Positions 23,084 to 30,569 of a stretch of DNA of 31,293 nucleotides are shown here, piece by piece. Positions within the stretch are counted from its first letter, which is position 1. Every line of letters begins with the position of its first letter. Under the pieces are notes generated by a model that was not told the origin of the DNA, ran no database searches, and saw nothing but the letters and a program-made list of their open reading frames with translations. The position numbers and the translations under genes were made by a program. Origin of the DNA: an uncultured Eubacteriales bacterium (lineage in GTDB: Bacteria > Bacillota > Clostridia > Lachnospirales > CAG-274); NCBI GenBank assembly GCA_905201505.1, contig CAJKOJ010000019.1:1-31293 (forward strand), read 5' to 3'.

Positions 23084-24238
23084 ATGAAGAAAAAAATAAT
23101 GGCTGTTGTATTGACTTTAGCTATGACTGCTACAGCAATGCTTACAGGCTGCGGCGGAAATGCAGGGAGTGAGACTGCAGGCGATACTATAAAGATTGGT
23201 GTTACAATGCCTTATACAGGTGATATGGCTGCCGGAGCTGCAATAGAGGATGAGGGTATTAAACTTGCCCATTCCAAAAGACCTGTGGCTAAGATTGGCG
23301 ATAAAGAATATAAGGTTGAACTTATTACTGCTGATAATAAGGGTGATAAAGTTGAAGCAACAAATGCTGCTACAAGTTTAATTGATCAGGGAGTATGTGC
23401 TATTCTTGGTTCTTATTCCTCTACACCTTCTTTAGGTATTTCACAGGTTATTAAAGAGGCAGGAATACCTACATTAGGTTTAAGCTGCACAAACCCTGCA
23501 GTAACAGCAGGTAATGACTATTATTTCAGAGTTTGTTTTATTGATCCGTATCAGGGTAAGGTTATGGCTAACTATGCATTTAATACATTAGGTGCAAGAA
23601 CAGCTGCTGTGGCAACAGAAAAGGGAAGCGACTATTCAGTAGGTCTTGCTCAGTATTTCAAGGCAGAATTTGAATCATTAGGCGGTTCTGTTGTTGAAGC
23701 ATCATATCAGACAGGTGATACAGATTTTAATGCACAGATAACAAACTTAAAAGCAAGTAGTCCTGATGTATACTTTGTTCCAAGTAATTACACTGAAGCT
23801 GCAATGTTTGTTAAGCAGGCTAAGCAGGCCGGTGTAACTCAGCCTATTCTTGGCGGTGACTTGTATGGTGTACCTGAATTTTTAACTCTCTGCGGTGAAG
23901 AGGCAAACGGCTGTCAGTTCTCTACATATTTTGATGCAAATTCTAATCTTTCAGATAAGACTGCTGATTTTGTAAAGGAATACAGAGAAGCAAACGGCAA
24001 GGATCCTGCAGGCTGTACAGCACTTGGCTTTGACGGATATAATTTAATGATTGATTCTATTGAGAAGGCCGGTTCTACAGATCCTGAAGCTATAAAGGAA
24101 GCACTTAAAAATGCAGACTTTGTAGGCGTTACAGGTCCTGTTAAGTTTGATGAGAATGGCGATCCTTCAAAGGCGGCTGTAATTATGGAAGTTAAAGATA
24201 ATCAGTTCTCATATATTACTGAGGTATCTGCAGAGTAA
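23084..24238 (+). CDS. livJ: Branched-chain amino acid ABC transporter, substrate-binding lipoprotein LivJ/LivK
   Basis: A 384-aa extracellular lipoprotein. The signal peptide ends in lipobox LTGC with lipidated Cys23, followed by a GGNAGSETAG spacer. The mature part is a type I periplasmic-binding fold: IKIGVTMPYTGDMAAGAAIEDEGIKLA landmarks (IGVTMPYTGD), AILGSYSSTPSLG and AGIPTLGLSCTNPAVT contact the amino acid alpha-carboxyl and amino groups in the family, then YQTGDTDFNAQI. Substrate is probably leucine, isoleucine or valine; exact preference is not visible. GAAGGAGGAG lies 10 nt before the start. First gene of livJHMGF. Confidence 0.94.
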   Translation: MKKKIMAVVLTLAMTATAMLTGCGGNAGSETAGDTIKIGVTMPYTGDMAAGAAIEDEGIKLAHSKRPVAKIGDKEYKVELITADNKGDKVEATNAATSLIDQGVCAILGSYSSTPSLGISQVIKEAGIPTLGLSCTNPAVTAGNDYYFRVCFIDPYQGKVMANYAFNTLGARTAAVATEKGSDYSVGLAQYFKAEFESLGGSVVEASYQTGDTDFNAQITNLKASSPDVYFVPSNYTEAAMFVKQAKQAGVTQPILGGDLYGVPEFLTLCGEEANGCQFSTYFDANSNLSDKTADFVKEYREANGKDPAGCTALGFDGYNLMIDSIEKAGSTDPEAIKEALKNADFVGVTGPVKFDENGDPSKAAVIMEVKDNQFSYITEVSAE

Positions 24239-24316
24239 TTTATTTTGGCAAAATATTTTTTATTAAATATGCAGTCTGTATTATGAAAATTTAATTTACA
24301 GACAATGCTTATATAG

Positions 24317-24341
24317 CCCCATACAGATTTTCTGTATGGGG
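24317..24341 (+). promoter_or_regulatory. Intercistronic hairpin between livJ and livH
   Basis: Perfect 11-bp stem CCCCATACAGA/TCTGTATGGGG, 3-nt loop. It is followed by TCTATGCC, not a T run. Such hairpins behind binding-protein genes often limit expression of the downstream membrane genes by partial termination or 3' end protection. Confidence 0.7.
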
Positions 24342-24447
24342 TCTATGCCTTTAAATCTGTTATTTTATGAGTATATATTTCAAAGGTTTGTGCCAAAGGC
24401 TTTTGAAATATACACTTAATATGTTTATCCCGAAAGGTTGTGAACTT

Positions 24448-25359
24448 ATGTTTAATATTCCTGATATACCAACGCTGCTGCAGCAGCTGATGAATGGTAT
24501 TACATTAGGCGGGCTTTTTGCCTTGATAGCTGTTGGCTATACTATGGTTTACGGTATTTTAAGACTTATCAATTTTGCTCATTGCGATATTGTAATGATG
24601 GCAATGTATATAGCATTTTTTATAATTCCTTCTGATTTCAGACTGTGGGGATTAGGATTTGTTGTAGTTATATTGTGTACAGCTGTATTAGGTGTTGGAG
24701 TGGAAAAAGTTGCTTATGCACCTCTTAGAAAGCAAAATGCACCTAAATTGTCAATGCTTATCTCAGCAATAGGTGTGTCTTATTTTTTGGAAAATCTTGC
24801 AACTGTAGTTTTTACAGGTGTTCCTAAAACATTTCCTCAGATACCGTTTTTTGTATCAACATTTAAGGTAGGACCTGTAATACTGCAAAGACTTGCAATT
24901 ATTACACCTATTGTGACTTTAGTTATTATGGCATTGCTTATTCTGCTTATAAATAAGACAAAAAGCGGTATGGCAATGAGGGCTGTATCAAAGGATTTGG
25001 AAACAGCAAAGCTTATGGGTATTGATGTTGCAAAAACTATATCATATACATTTGCAATTGGTTCTGCTATTGCAGCAGTTGGTGCTATACTGTGGGGATT
25101 AAAATATCCTAAAATTACACCTACTGTTGGAATAATGCCAGGATTAAAGTGCTTTATTGCGGCTGTAATAGGCGGTATAGGAAATGTTAAGGGTGCTGTA
25201 ATCGGAGGTATGCTTCTTGGTTTTATTGAAGTTATGGCTGTAACATTCTTCCCTTCTTTATCTGCATATAAGGATATATTTGCATTTGCACTCCTTATTA
25301 TTATACTTTTGTTCAGACCTAATGGTCTTATTGGCGAAAAAATTGCCGAGAAGGTTTAA
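24448..25359 (+). CDS. livH: Branched-chain amino acid ABC transporter permease LivH
   Basis: A 303-aa membrane protein with about eight helices. The LivH pattern is clear: NGITLGGLFALIAVGYTMVYGILRLINFAHCD region near the N-terminus (GYTMVYGILRLINFAH), AMRAVSKDLETAKLMGID, the coupling helix to the ATPases, and LKCFIAAVIGGIGNVKGA. It pairs with LivM. The frame is open from an ATG at 24367, but AAAGG (24433-24437) suits the ATG at 24448, and MFNIPDIPTLLQQLMNG is a usual LivH start. Confidence 0.95.
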   Translation: MFNIPDIPTLLQQLMNGITLGGLFALIAVGYTMVYGILRLINFAHCDIVMMAMYIAFFIIPSDFRLWGLGFVVVILCTAVLGVGVEKVAYAPLRKQNAPKLSMLISAIGVSYFLENLATVVFTGVPKTFPQIPFFVSTFKVGPVILQRLAIITPIVTLVIMALLILLINKTKSGMAMRAVSKDLETAKLMGIDVAKTISYTFAIGSAIAAVGAILWGLKYPKITPTVGIMPGLKCFIAAVIGGIGNVKGAVIGGMLLGFIEVMAVTFFPSLSAYKDIFAFALLIIILLFRPNGLIGEKIAEKV

Positions 25360-25371
25360 GGGGGTGCTGAT

Positions 25372-26457
25372 ATGAAAAATATTAATAAAAGAAATATGAT
25401 TTTAAATATTATTGTCATATTGGCAATAATAGGTTTTATTGTTTATGCTGAAACAAATAAAAGGGCATTTGGACTTACTAATTTAAAACTTGTAAAGCTT
25501 TGCTGTATTTATGCTGTGTGTGCACTTTCTATGAATACAGTTAATGGATTTACAGGTATGTTTTCTTTGGGTCAGCCTGGGTTTATGGCTATAGGTGCAT
25601 ACGTGACAGCACTTCTCACTGTTGATAAGGCACACAAAATGTCTATATATACTATAAAGCCACTTGCTGAAAATGGATTTATTGCAAATATTAATGCACC
25701 TTTTTTTGCAGCACTTATAATAGGCGGACTTATTGCTGCTGTATTTGCTTTCTTTATAGGATTTCCTGTACTGAGACTTAAGGGGGATTATCTTGCAATA
25801 GCTTCATTGGGATTTTCTGAAATTATAAGGATATGTCTTACTAATGCTACAGGAGTAACAAATGGTCCTACAGGTATTACAGGTATTCCCAATACATATA
25901 TGAACCTTTATGTAATTGTAGGTATTCTTGTACTTATTATAGCATTTATGATTGCAATGATAAGGAGCAGTTATGGTAGGGCATTATTAGCTATACGTGA
26001 AGATGAAGTAGCAGCCCAGGCTATGGGCATAAGTCTTTTTAAGCATAAGATGCTTGCCTTTGTACTGAGTGGCTTTGTTGCAGGCATAGGAGGCGGTTTG
26101 CTTGCAGCTTATACACAGGCAATAGATCCTAAAATGTTCCAGTTTATCGTTGCATATGAAATATTGCTTATGGTAGTGCTTGGAGGACAGGGATCAGTTA
26201 CGGGTACTGTAGTAGGTGCTTTTATTGTAAGAATAGCTATGGAAAAGCTTAGATTTCTTGATGGTAATATAGACTTTGGATTTTTCCAGTATAAGGGTAT
26301 AGAGGGTATGAGAATGGTTGTGTTCTCTGCACTTTTAATGTTGGTAATTATACTTTGGAGAAAGGGTATATTTGGAAATAAGGAATTTAGCTGGGACAGA
26401 ATTTTCAGCTTTTTTAACAAGCTAAAAAAATCTCCTAAAAAGGAGGTGCAGGGTTAA
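25372..26457 (+). CDS. livM: Branched-chain amino acid ABC transporter permease LivM
   Basis: A 361-aa membrane protein, partner of LivH. Typical stretches: NGFTGMFSLGQPGFMAIGAY (~65-84), LRLKGDYLAIASLGFSEIIR, GPTGITGIP, and the coupling loop SSYGRALLAIREDEVAAQAMGI followed by KMLAFVLSGFVAGIGGGL. It is 12 bp behind livH with GGGGGTG as ribosome binding site. Its stop overlaps the livG start by one base. Confidence 0.95.
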   Translation: MKNINKRNMILNIIVILAIIGFIVYAETNKRAFGLTNLKLVKLCCIYAVCALSMNTVNGFTGMFSLGQPGFMAIGAYVTALLTVDKAHKMSIYTIKPLAENGFIANINAPFFAALIIGGLIAAVFAFFIGFPVLRLKGDYLAIASLGFSEIIRICLTNATGVTNGPTGITGIPNTYMNLYVIVGILVLIIAFMIAMIRSSYGRALLAIREDEVAAQAMGISLFKHKMLAFVLSGFVAGIGGGLLAAYTQAIDPKMFQFIVAYEILLMVVLGGQGSVTGTVVGAFIVRIAMEKLRFLDGNIDFGFFQYKGIEGMRMVVFSALLMLVIILWRKGIFGNKEFSWDRIFSFFNKLKKSPKKEVQG

Positions 26458-27230
26458 TGGCAGCATTACTTGAAACTAAGGATGTAACAATAAGGTTTGG
26501 CGGACTTGTAGCAGTTAACTTATTAAACCTGGAAGTGAATAAAGGTGAAATTATCGCTGTAATAGGTCCAAACGGTGCAGGTAAGACTACAGCATTTAAT
26601 CTTATAACAGGTGTGTATACACCAACTGAGGGTAATATACTTTTTAACGGTGAAAAAATTAACGGTAAGAGACCTGATGAAATAGCAAAACTTGGTATTG
26701 CACGTACATTCCAAAATATACGTCTTTTCAAGGATCTTACTGTTCTTGAAAATGTTTTGATTGCAACTCACCTGAACATTAAGTCAGGCTTCTTTTCATC
26801 AGTTCTAAAACTTCCAAAAGCAAGAAAAGAAGAAAAAGAAATGATTAAGTTTGCTGAATTTCTTCTTGAGGAAACAGGACTTATACAGTTTAAAGATGAA
26901 GTTGCATCTAATTTGCCTTATGGTTTACAAAGAAGGCTTGAAATAGCAAGAGCCCTTGCAACAAAGCCTAAACTTCTTCTTTTGGATGAGCCGGCAGCCG
27001 GTATGAATCCAAAGGAAAGTGATGATCTTACAGATTTTATAAGAGAAATAAGAGATAAATTCGGACTTACTGTGCTGCTTATAGAGCATCACATGCAGCT
27101 TGTTATGGATATTTCTGACAGAATTTACGTGCTTGAGTACGGTCGGACTATTGCTAAGGGTGTGCCAGCCGAAATCCAGGCTAATCCTGCTGTAATAAAG
27201 GCATACCTTGGAGAGGAGGACGAAGAATAA
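26457..27230 (+). CDS. livG: Branched-chain amino acid ABC transporter ATPase LivG
   Basis: A 257-aa ATP-binding subunit. Walker A GPNGAGKTT (~38-46), Q-loop TFQNIRLF, LivG-type signature LPYGLQRRLEIARAL (YGxQ variant in place of LSGGQ), Walker B LLLLDEPAAGMNP, and switch His in LLIEHHMQLV. The variant signature is normal for LivG. It overlaps livM and livF by one base each, so the three are translationally coupled. Confidence 0.96.
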   Translation: MAALLETKDVTIRFGGLVAVNLLNLEVNKGEIIAVIGPNGAGKTTAFNLITGVYTPTEGNILFNGEKINGKRPDEIAKLGIARTFQNIRLFKDLTVLENVLIATHLNIKSGFFSSVLKLPKARKEEKEMIKFAEFLLEETGLIQFKDEVASNLPYGLQRRLEIARALATKPKLLLLDEPAAGMNPKESDDLTDFIREIRDKFGLTVLLIEHHMQLVMDISDRIYVLEYGRTIAKGVPAEIQANPAVIKAYLGEEDEE

Positions 27231-27943
27231 TGTTGGAGATTAAAGATTTAAGAGTTAAATATGGCGGTATTACAGCTCTTGATGGTATATCTATGAAGGT
27301 ACCTGACGGAAAAATCATAACATTGGTTGGTGCAAACGGTGCAGGCAAAAGTACCACTCTTCGTTCTATTACAAAGTTAGTAAACCCTGTAAGCGGTTCT
27401 ATTACTTATGAGGGTAAAGAACTTACTCATATGAATACTCAGGATATTGTAAAATTGGGCATTACCCTTGTACCTGAAGGTAGGCATGTTTTTGCGGATA
27501 TGACTGTTGATGAAAATCTCATGATAGGTGCATATCTTAGAAAAGATAAGGAAAATTTTAAAAGAGATATTGCTTTTATCCATGAAATGTTCCCCAGACT
27601 TAAGGAAAGAGCAAAACAGTTAAGCGGAACTCTTTCAGGCGGTGAGCAGCAGATGCTTGCTGTTGGAAGGGCATTAATGAGTAATCCTAAAGTTATGATG
27701 ATGGATGAGCCTTCACTTGGCCTTGCTCCCCTCGTTGTTAAGGATATTTTTAATATAATACAGAAAGTTAACATAGAAAAAGGGGTTACTATCCTTCTTA
27801 TTGAACAGAATGCCAATGCTGCATTAAAGATTGCTGACTATGGTTATGTTATGGAGACCGGTAAAATTGGACTTGAGGGTACAGGACAGGAACTTCTTGC
27901 TAACGAGAGCGTTAAAGAACTGTATCTTGGTAAAAGTAAATAA
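27230..27943 (+). CDS. livF: Branched-chain amino acid ABC transporter ATPase LivF
   Basis: A 237-aa ATP-binding subunit, partner of LivG. Walker A GANGAGKST (~36-44), LVPEGRHVFADMTVDENL typical of LivF, signature LSGGEQQMLAVGRAL, Walker B VMMMDEPSLGLAP, and LLIEQNANAAL with Gln/Asn in the switch region as usual for LivF. Last gene of the operon, with a hairpin behind it. Confidence 0.96.
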   Translation: MLEIKDLRVKYGGITALDGISMKVPDGKIITLVGANGAGKSTTLRSITKLVNPVSGSITYEGKELTHMNTQDIVKLGITLVPEGRHVFADMTVDENLMIGAYLRKDKENFKRDIAFIHEMFPRLKERAKQLSGTLSGGEQQMLAVGRALMSNPKVMMMDEPSLGLAPLVVKDIFNIIQKVNIEKGVTILLIEQNANAALKIADYGYVMETGKIGLEGTGQELLANESVKELYLGKSK

Positions 27944-28012
27944 AGAAAAAAATAGCAAGTAAAAAACAAGCGACAAGCAATACTGTTGAGATATTGTTAT
28001 ATTAAAAAATTT

Positions 28013-28040
28013 AGGGAGCGGGTGACCGCTCCTAATTTTA
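28013..28040 (+). terminator. Terminator of the liv operon
   Basis: Stem GGAGCGG/CCGCTCC (28015-28021/28026-28032), 4-nt loop, followed by TAATTTTAT. Flanking AAATTTA and TAATTTT can lengthen the stem imperfectly. Confidence 0.7.
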
Positions 28041-28115
28041 TAGAAACACATATAAAAATTTGTTTAATATGGTGATAAAGAGATAAGTAAGTTTGAATAT
28101 ACGGAGGATAATAAA

Positions 28116-28238
28116 ATGCTGCATTTAGTGTATTGTAATTATACAAGTAAAAGTGGGGTGCAAGTTTTTGACAAGGTAATTAAAAATGTGGTTGTTGGAA
28201 CAAGAGTTCCTTGTAACTGCAAAAATTTTGAGGTTTAA
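28116..28238 (+). CDS. Small 40-aa Cys-containing protein of unknown function
   Basis: The frame encodes MLHLVYCNYTSKSGVQ..., 40 aa, ending VPCNCKNFEV. It has an excellent ribosome binding site, GGAGG (28103-28107), 8 nt before the ATG. The stop is 3 nt before the next gene, and its last codons (GAGGTT) supply the ribosome binding site of that gene, so the two are translationally coupled. It holds three cysteines, two of them in CNC near the C-terminus. I do not recognise a family. Coupling to a three-Cys-motif protein suggests a partner or regulator. Confidence 0.55.
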   Translation: MLHLVYCNYTSKSGVQVFDKVIKNVVVGTRVPCNCKNFEV

Positions 28239-28241
28239 GAT

Positions 28242-28961
28242 ATGACAATGTGGAATCCATGGCGAGGCTGCCATAAACATAGTGAAGGATGTAAGTTTTG
28301 CTATATTCATAAGGGTGATGCAAAACGTGGTGTAGAAACAAACAATGTTGTTAGGATAGACAATTTTAATGTACCTATAAAGAAATATCAAAGAGGTGAG
28401 CATAAGGGTGAATATAAAATGAAATCGGGAGAAACAGTTTACCTTTGCTTTTCTTCGGATTTTTTGATTAAAGATGCAGACGAATGGCGTGATGAATGTT
28501 GGAGGATTATTAAGGAAAGGGCAGATTTGCATTTTATTTTCCTCACAAAGCGAATTGAAAGGTTTAACGACTGTATTCCTGATGATTGGGGTGATGGATA
28601 CGATAATGTAACGGTTGGATGTACAATAGAAAACCAAATGATGGCTGATTTTCGTTTATCAATTTTTGATACTTTGCCTATTAAGCACAAAAACATTATA
28701 TGTCAGCCCTTAATTGAGAAAATAGATATTGAAACGCATCTAAAAAATGTTGAATTGGTTGTCGTGGGAGGGGAATCTGACCGTAATGCTCGTATACTGG
28801 ACTATGATTGGGTTTTATCTATTAGAGAACAATGTATCAGAAGTAATGTAAAATTTGAATTTCGCCAGTGTGGAAGTAATTTCATTAAAAATGGAAAGTT
28901 GTATAAGCTAAATGTTAGACAGCTCTGTTCTCAGGCAAAAAAGGCAAATATTAATATATAA
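28242..28961 (+). CDS. Three-Cys-motif protein, DUF5131 / phage Gp37-Gp68 family
   Basis: A 239-aa protein. The N-terminus WNPWRGCHKHSEGCKFCY holds C-x6-C-x2-C (Cys10, 17, 20), the three-cysteine signature of the Gp37/Gp68 (DUF5131) family, which resembles a radical-SAM-like iron-sulfur site. Further family stretches are LCFSSDFL, FIFLTKRIERF, VTVGCTIENQ, and VVVGGESDRNARILDYDWVLSIR with FRQCGSNFI near the C-terminus. Members occur in phages and islands, often next to the partner TcmP; no TcmP is here. Instead a 40-aa ORF precedes it. Biochemical role unknown. Ribosome binding site GAGG (28230-28233) lies within the end of the small ORF. Confidence 0.85.
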   Translation: MTMWNPWRGCHKHSEGCKFCYIHKGDAKRGVETNNVVRIDNFNVPIKKYQRGEHKGEYKMKSGETVYLCFSSDFLIKDADEWRDECWRIIKERADLHFIFLTKRIERFNDCIPDDWGDGYDNVTVGCTIENQMMADFRLSIFDTLPIKHKNIICQPLIEKIDIETHLKNVELVVVGGESDRNARILDYDWVLSIREQCIRSNVKFEFRQCGSNFIKNGKLYKLNVRQLCSQAKKANINI

Positions 28962-29071
28962 ATAACTTCTGGTTTGCTAAGAAAAAAAACAAGTAAGTCA
29001 GAATAATATTTGTAAATTTGAATTTTTAAAAATGAGAAATAAATTGCTGAAATACGGAAAGCAAATAAGTG

Positions 29072-29115
29072 AAAACTCCTTTAAAGCTGTAAACAATAAA
29101 GGAGTTTTTTATTTA
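29072..29115. terminator. Bidirectional terminator between the DUF5131 gene and the hydrolase
   Basis: Stem AAAACTCCTTTA/TAAAGGAGTTTT (29072-29083/29098-29109), 14-nt loop. T run on the plus strand; TTTTCACTTATTT on the minus strand. It serves the two converging transcripts and overlaps the end of the hydrolase gene region. Confidence 0.8.
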
Positions 29116-30072
29116 TATTTTTGTAGTTTTATCCAGGAAAGTAAATACACCTTTCCAATATCTTTTGCCATCGACAAGTGCAGATACGCCGTGACCTGCA
29201 TTTTTTATAATCATTAAAGCTTTTTTGCTTTTTGCTTTATTATATAGTTTGTACACCATTTTGGTAGGGACAAGGCTGTCACTGTCACCATGTATAAATA
29301 GTGCCGGTATTTTTATATATTCTACTCTGTCAAGAGGGGAAGCAAGGCGTAAATCATATTTAGCCTTTTTACAACAGAGGAAGTCTAATATATTCACAAT
29401 TGGATAAGGCGGTATTTTAAAATTGTGGAAAATTTCATAACCTATAATGTGGTTTGCATTGTCAAAGCTGCAGTCACTTATGACAGCTTTGACATTTGGG
29501 GGGAGTTTTTCTGAGGCGGTCATAAGAACAGAAGCTCCTCCCATACTCACACCGTAAAGAATAATTTCTGCTTTATTGTTACCTTTTATAATAAGGTGTA
29601 TTATATTAATAATATCTCTGCTGTCAAGCTGTCCCATTCCTATATATCTTCCGCCGCTTTTTCCATGACCTCGTAAGTCGGGAACGACTACATTATATCC
29701 TTTATCATAGAATTTTTTGGATGCGTAAGCCAAAGTGCTTCCATCACCACCATAGCCATGAACAACCAAAACCCACTTATTACAAAATCTTTTTTGCATA
29801 TAAATTTTACAATATATAGGGGTGTCAGCATAGCCTTTAATATAGCAGCTAACATTACGTGACACTCTTTCCCATTGCATTCTTGTGTAGTATTCATTTT
29901 TGTTATCCTCCTCTACGACTTTTTCCTCTTTTGAAAGGTCTGTGCATTTGGCAAGTTCTTCTTTATTGCCTCCTGCCATAATTGTTTCAAACATATAATT
30001 AAGCTCGTTGGCTATTTCTGCAATCCCTGTCGTTGTGGCTGCAGTTATAAGATATTTAGTTATCCTCTTCAT
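29113..30072 (-). CDS. Alpha/beta hydrolase with N-terminal hydrophobic segment
   Basis: A 319-aa serine hydrolase. Landmarks: oxyanion-side HGYGGDG (~105-111), PDLRGHGKSGG (~131-141), nucleophile elbow GVSMGG with Ser176, acid in HGDSDSLVP (probably Asp265) and His294 in NAGHGVS. The cap-free layout and HGDxDxxVP match bacterial dienelactone-hydrolase- or YfhR-like esterases, peptidases or lipases; substrate unknown. The first ~35 residues are mildly hydrophobic and might attach it to the membrane. The start overlaps the preceding 47-aa gene by 17 bp; AAGGA (30085-30081) is its ribosome binding site inside that gene. Confidence 0.88.
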   Translation of the reverse strand: MKRITKYLITAATTTGIAEIANELNYMFETIMAGGNKEELAKCTDLSKEEKVVEEDNKNEYYTRMQWERVSRNVSCYIKGYADTPIYCKIYMQKRFCNKWVLVVHGYGGDGSTLAYASKKFYDKGYNVVVPDLRGHGKSGGRYIGMGQLDSRDIINIIHLIIKGNNKAEIILYGVSMGGASVLMTASEKLPPNVKAVISDCSFDNANHIIGYEIFHNFKIPPYPIVNILDFLCCKKAKYDLRLASPLDRVEYIKIPALFIHGDSDSLVPTKMVYKLYNKAKSKKALMIIKNAGHGVSALVDGKRYWKGVFTFLDKTTKI

Positions 30073-30199
30073 GACCGGGTTCCTTGTTAAATTCTATATA
30101 ACTTTCTCCAATATGGTCTGTTGTACCCTCTGAAAGGTGGTTTAGGTCACCGTCATTGTACATAAGACCTATCAAAAAATCTTTTTCCTTTTTATCCAT
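30056..30199 (-). CDS. Small 47-aa acidic protein of unknown function
   Basis: MDKKEKDFLIGLMYNDGDLN... is a 47-aa charged protein without membrane segments or cysteines. AAGGAGGTG is placed ideally before the ATG at 30199, a better signal than that of the hydrolase that follows. The frame is open further upstream, but nothing there has a ribosome binding site. It overlaps the hydrolase start by 17 bp, so it may act as a translational lead gene for it. Not recognised. Confidence 0.6.
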   Translation of the reverse strand: MDKKEKDFLIGLMYNDGDLNHLSEGTTDHIGESYIEFNKEPGHEEDN

Positions 30200-30271
30200 A
30201 ATGCACCTCCTTGAAATTAGTTTGTGCGGATTTAATACCATTATTCATATAAAACTTTGCTTATTTTCAGG

Positions 30272-30300
30272 TTGACATTTAAAGTGTAATATGTTATATT
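30272..30300 (+). promoter_or_regulatory. Promoter of the T-box leader
   Basis: TTGACA (30272-30277), 17-nt spacer, TATATT (30295-30300). Confidence 0.75.
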
Positions 30301-30307
30301 TTAATTG

Positions 30308-30524
30308 TTTAATTGTGAAGAAAAGGAAAGCATTAAGCATTTTACTGTTACATTGCAGAGAGGCAGTCGGTTGGTGTGAGATTGTCAGGAAGTGAAATGT
30401 GAATTACATCCTTGGAGCAAGTGGGTTGGACGCCTTAAAGTCTGAAGAGGTAGATTTTTTTTAGTCTATAAATTAAGGTGGTAACACGGGTATTCTCGTC
30501 CTTTGGGAGGGAATGCCCTTTTTT
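30308..30524 (+). promoter_or_regulatory. T-box riboswitch leader
   Basis: Stem I is visible: 10-bp helix GCATTTTACT/AGTGAAATGT (~30336-30345/30391-30400), the distal AGAGAGG...GGTTGGTGTGAGA element, and a specifier loop GAATTACA (30401-30408). The codon is ambiguous, UUA (Leu) or UAC (Tyr). The conserved T-box AAGGTGGTAACACGGG (~30475-30490) offers UGGU for the tRNA 3' end, meaning an A discriminator, which suits both. The terminator GGGTATTCTCGTCC/GGGAGGGAATGCCC (30488-30501/30505-30518) with a T run ends it. The natural target should be an aminoacyl-tRNA synthetase or an amino acid gene, but the coding region that follows is neither. Confidence 0.9.
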
Positions 30525-30569
30525 GTTTATAATGATTGAAATTATAAAAATATACAGGAGGATATGAAC

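Noticed and set aside
24317..24341. Full terminator between livJ and livH
   Set aside because: The stem is strong but no T run follows, and livHMGF have no evident promoter of their own; partial termination or mRNA stabilisation fits better.
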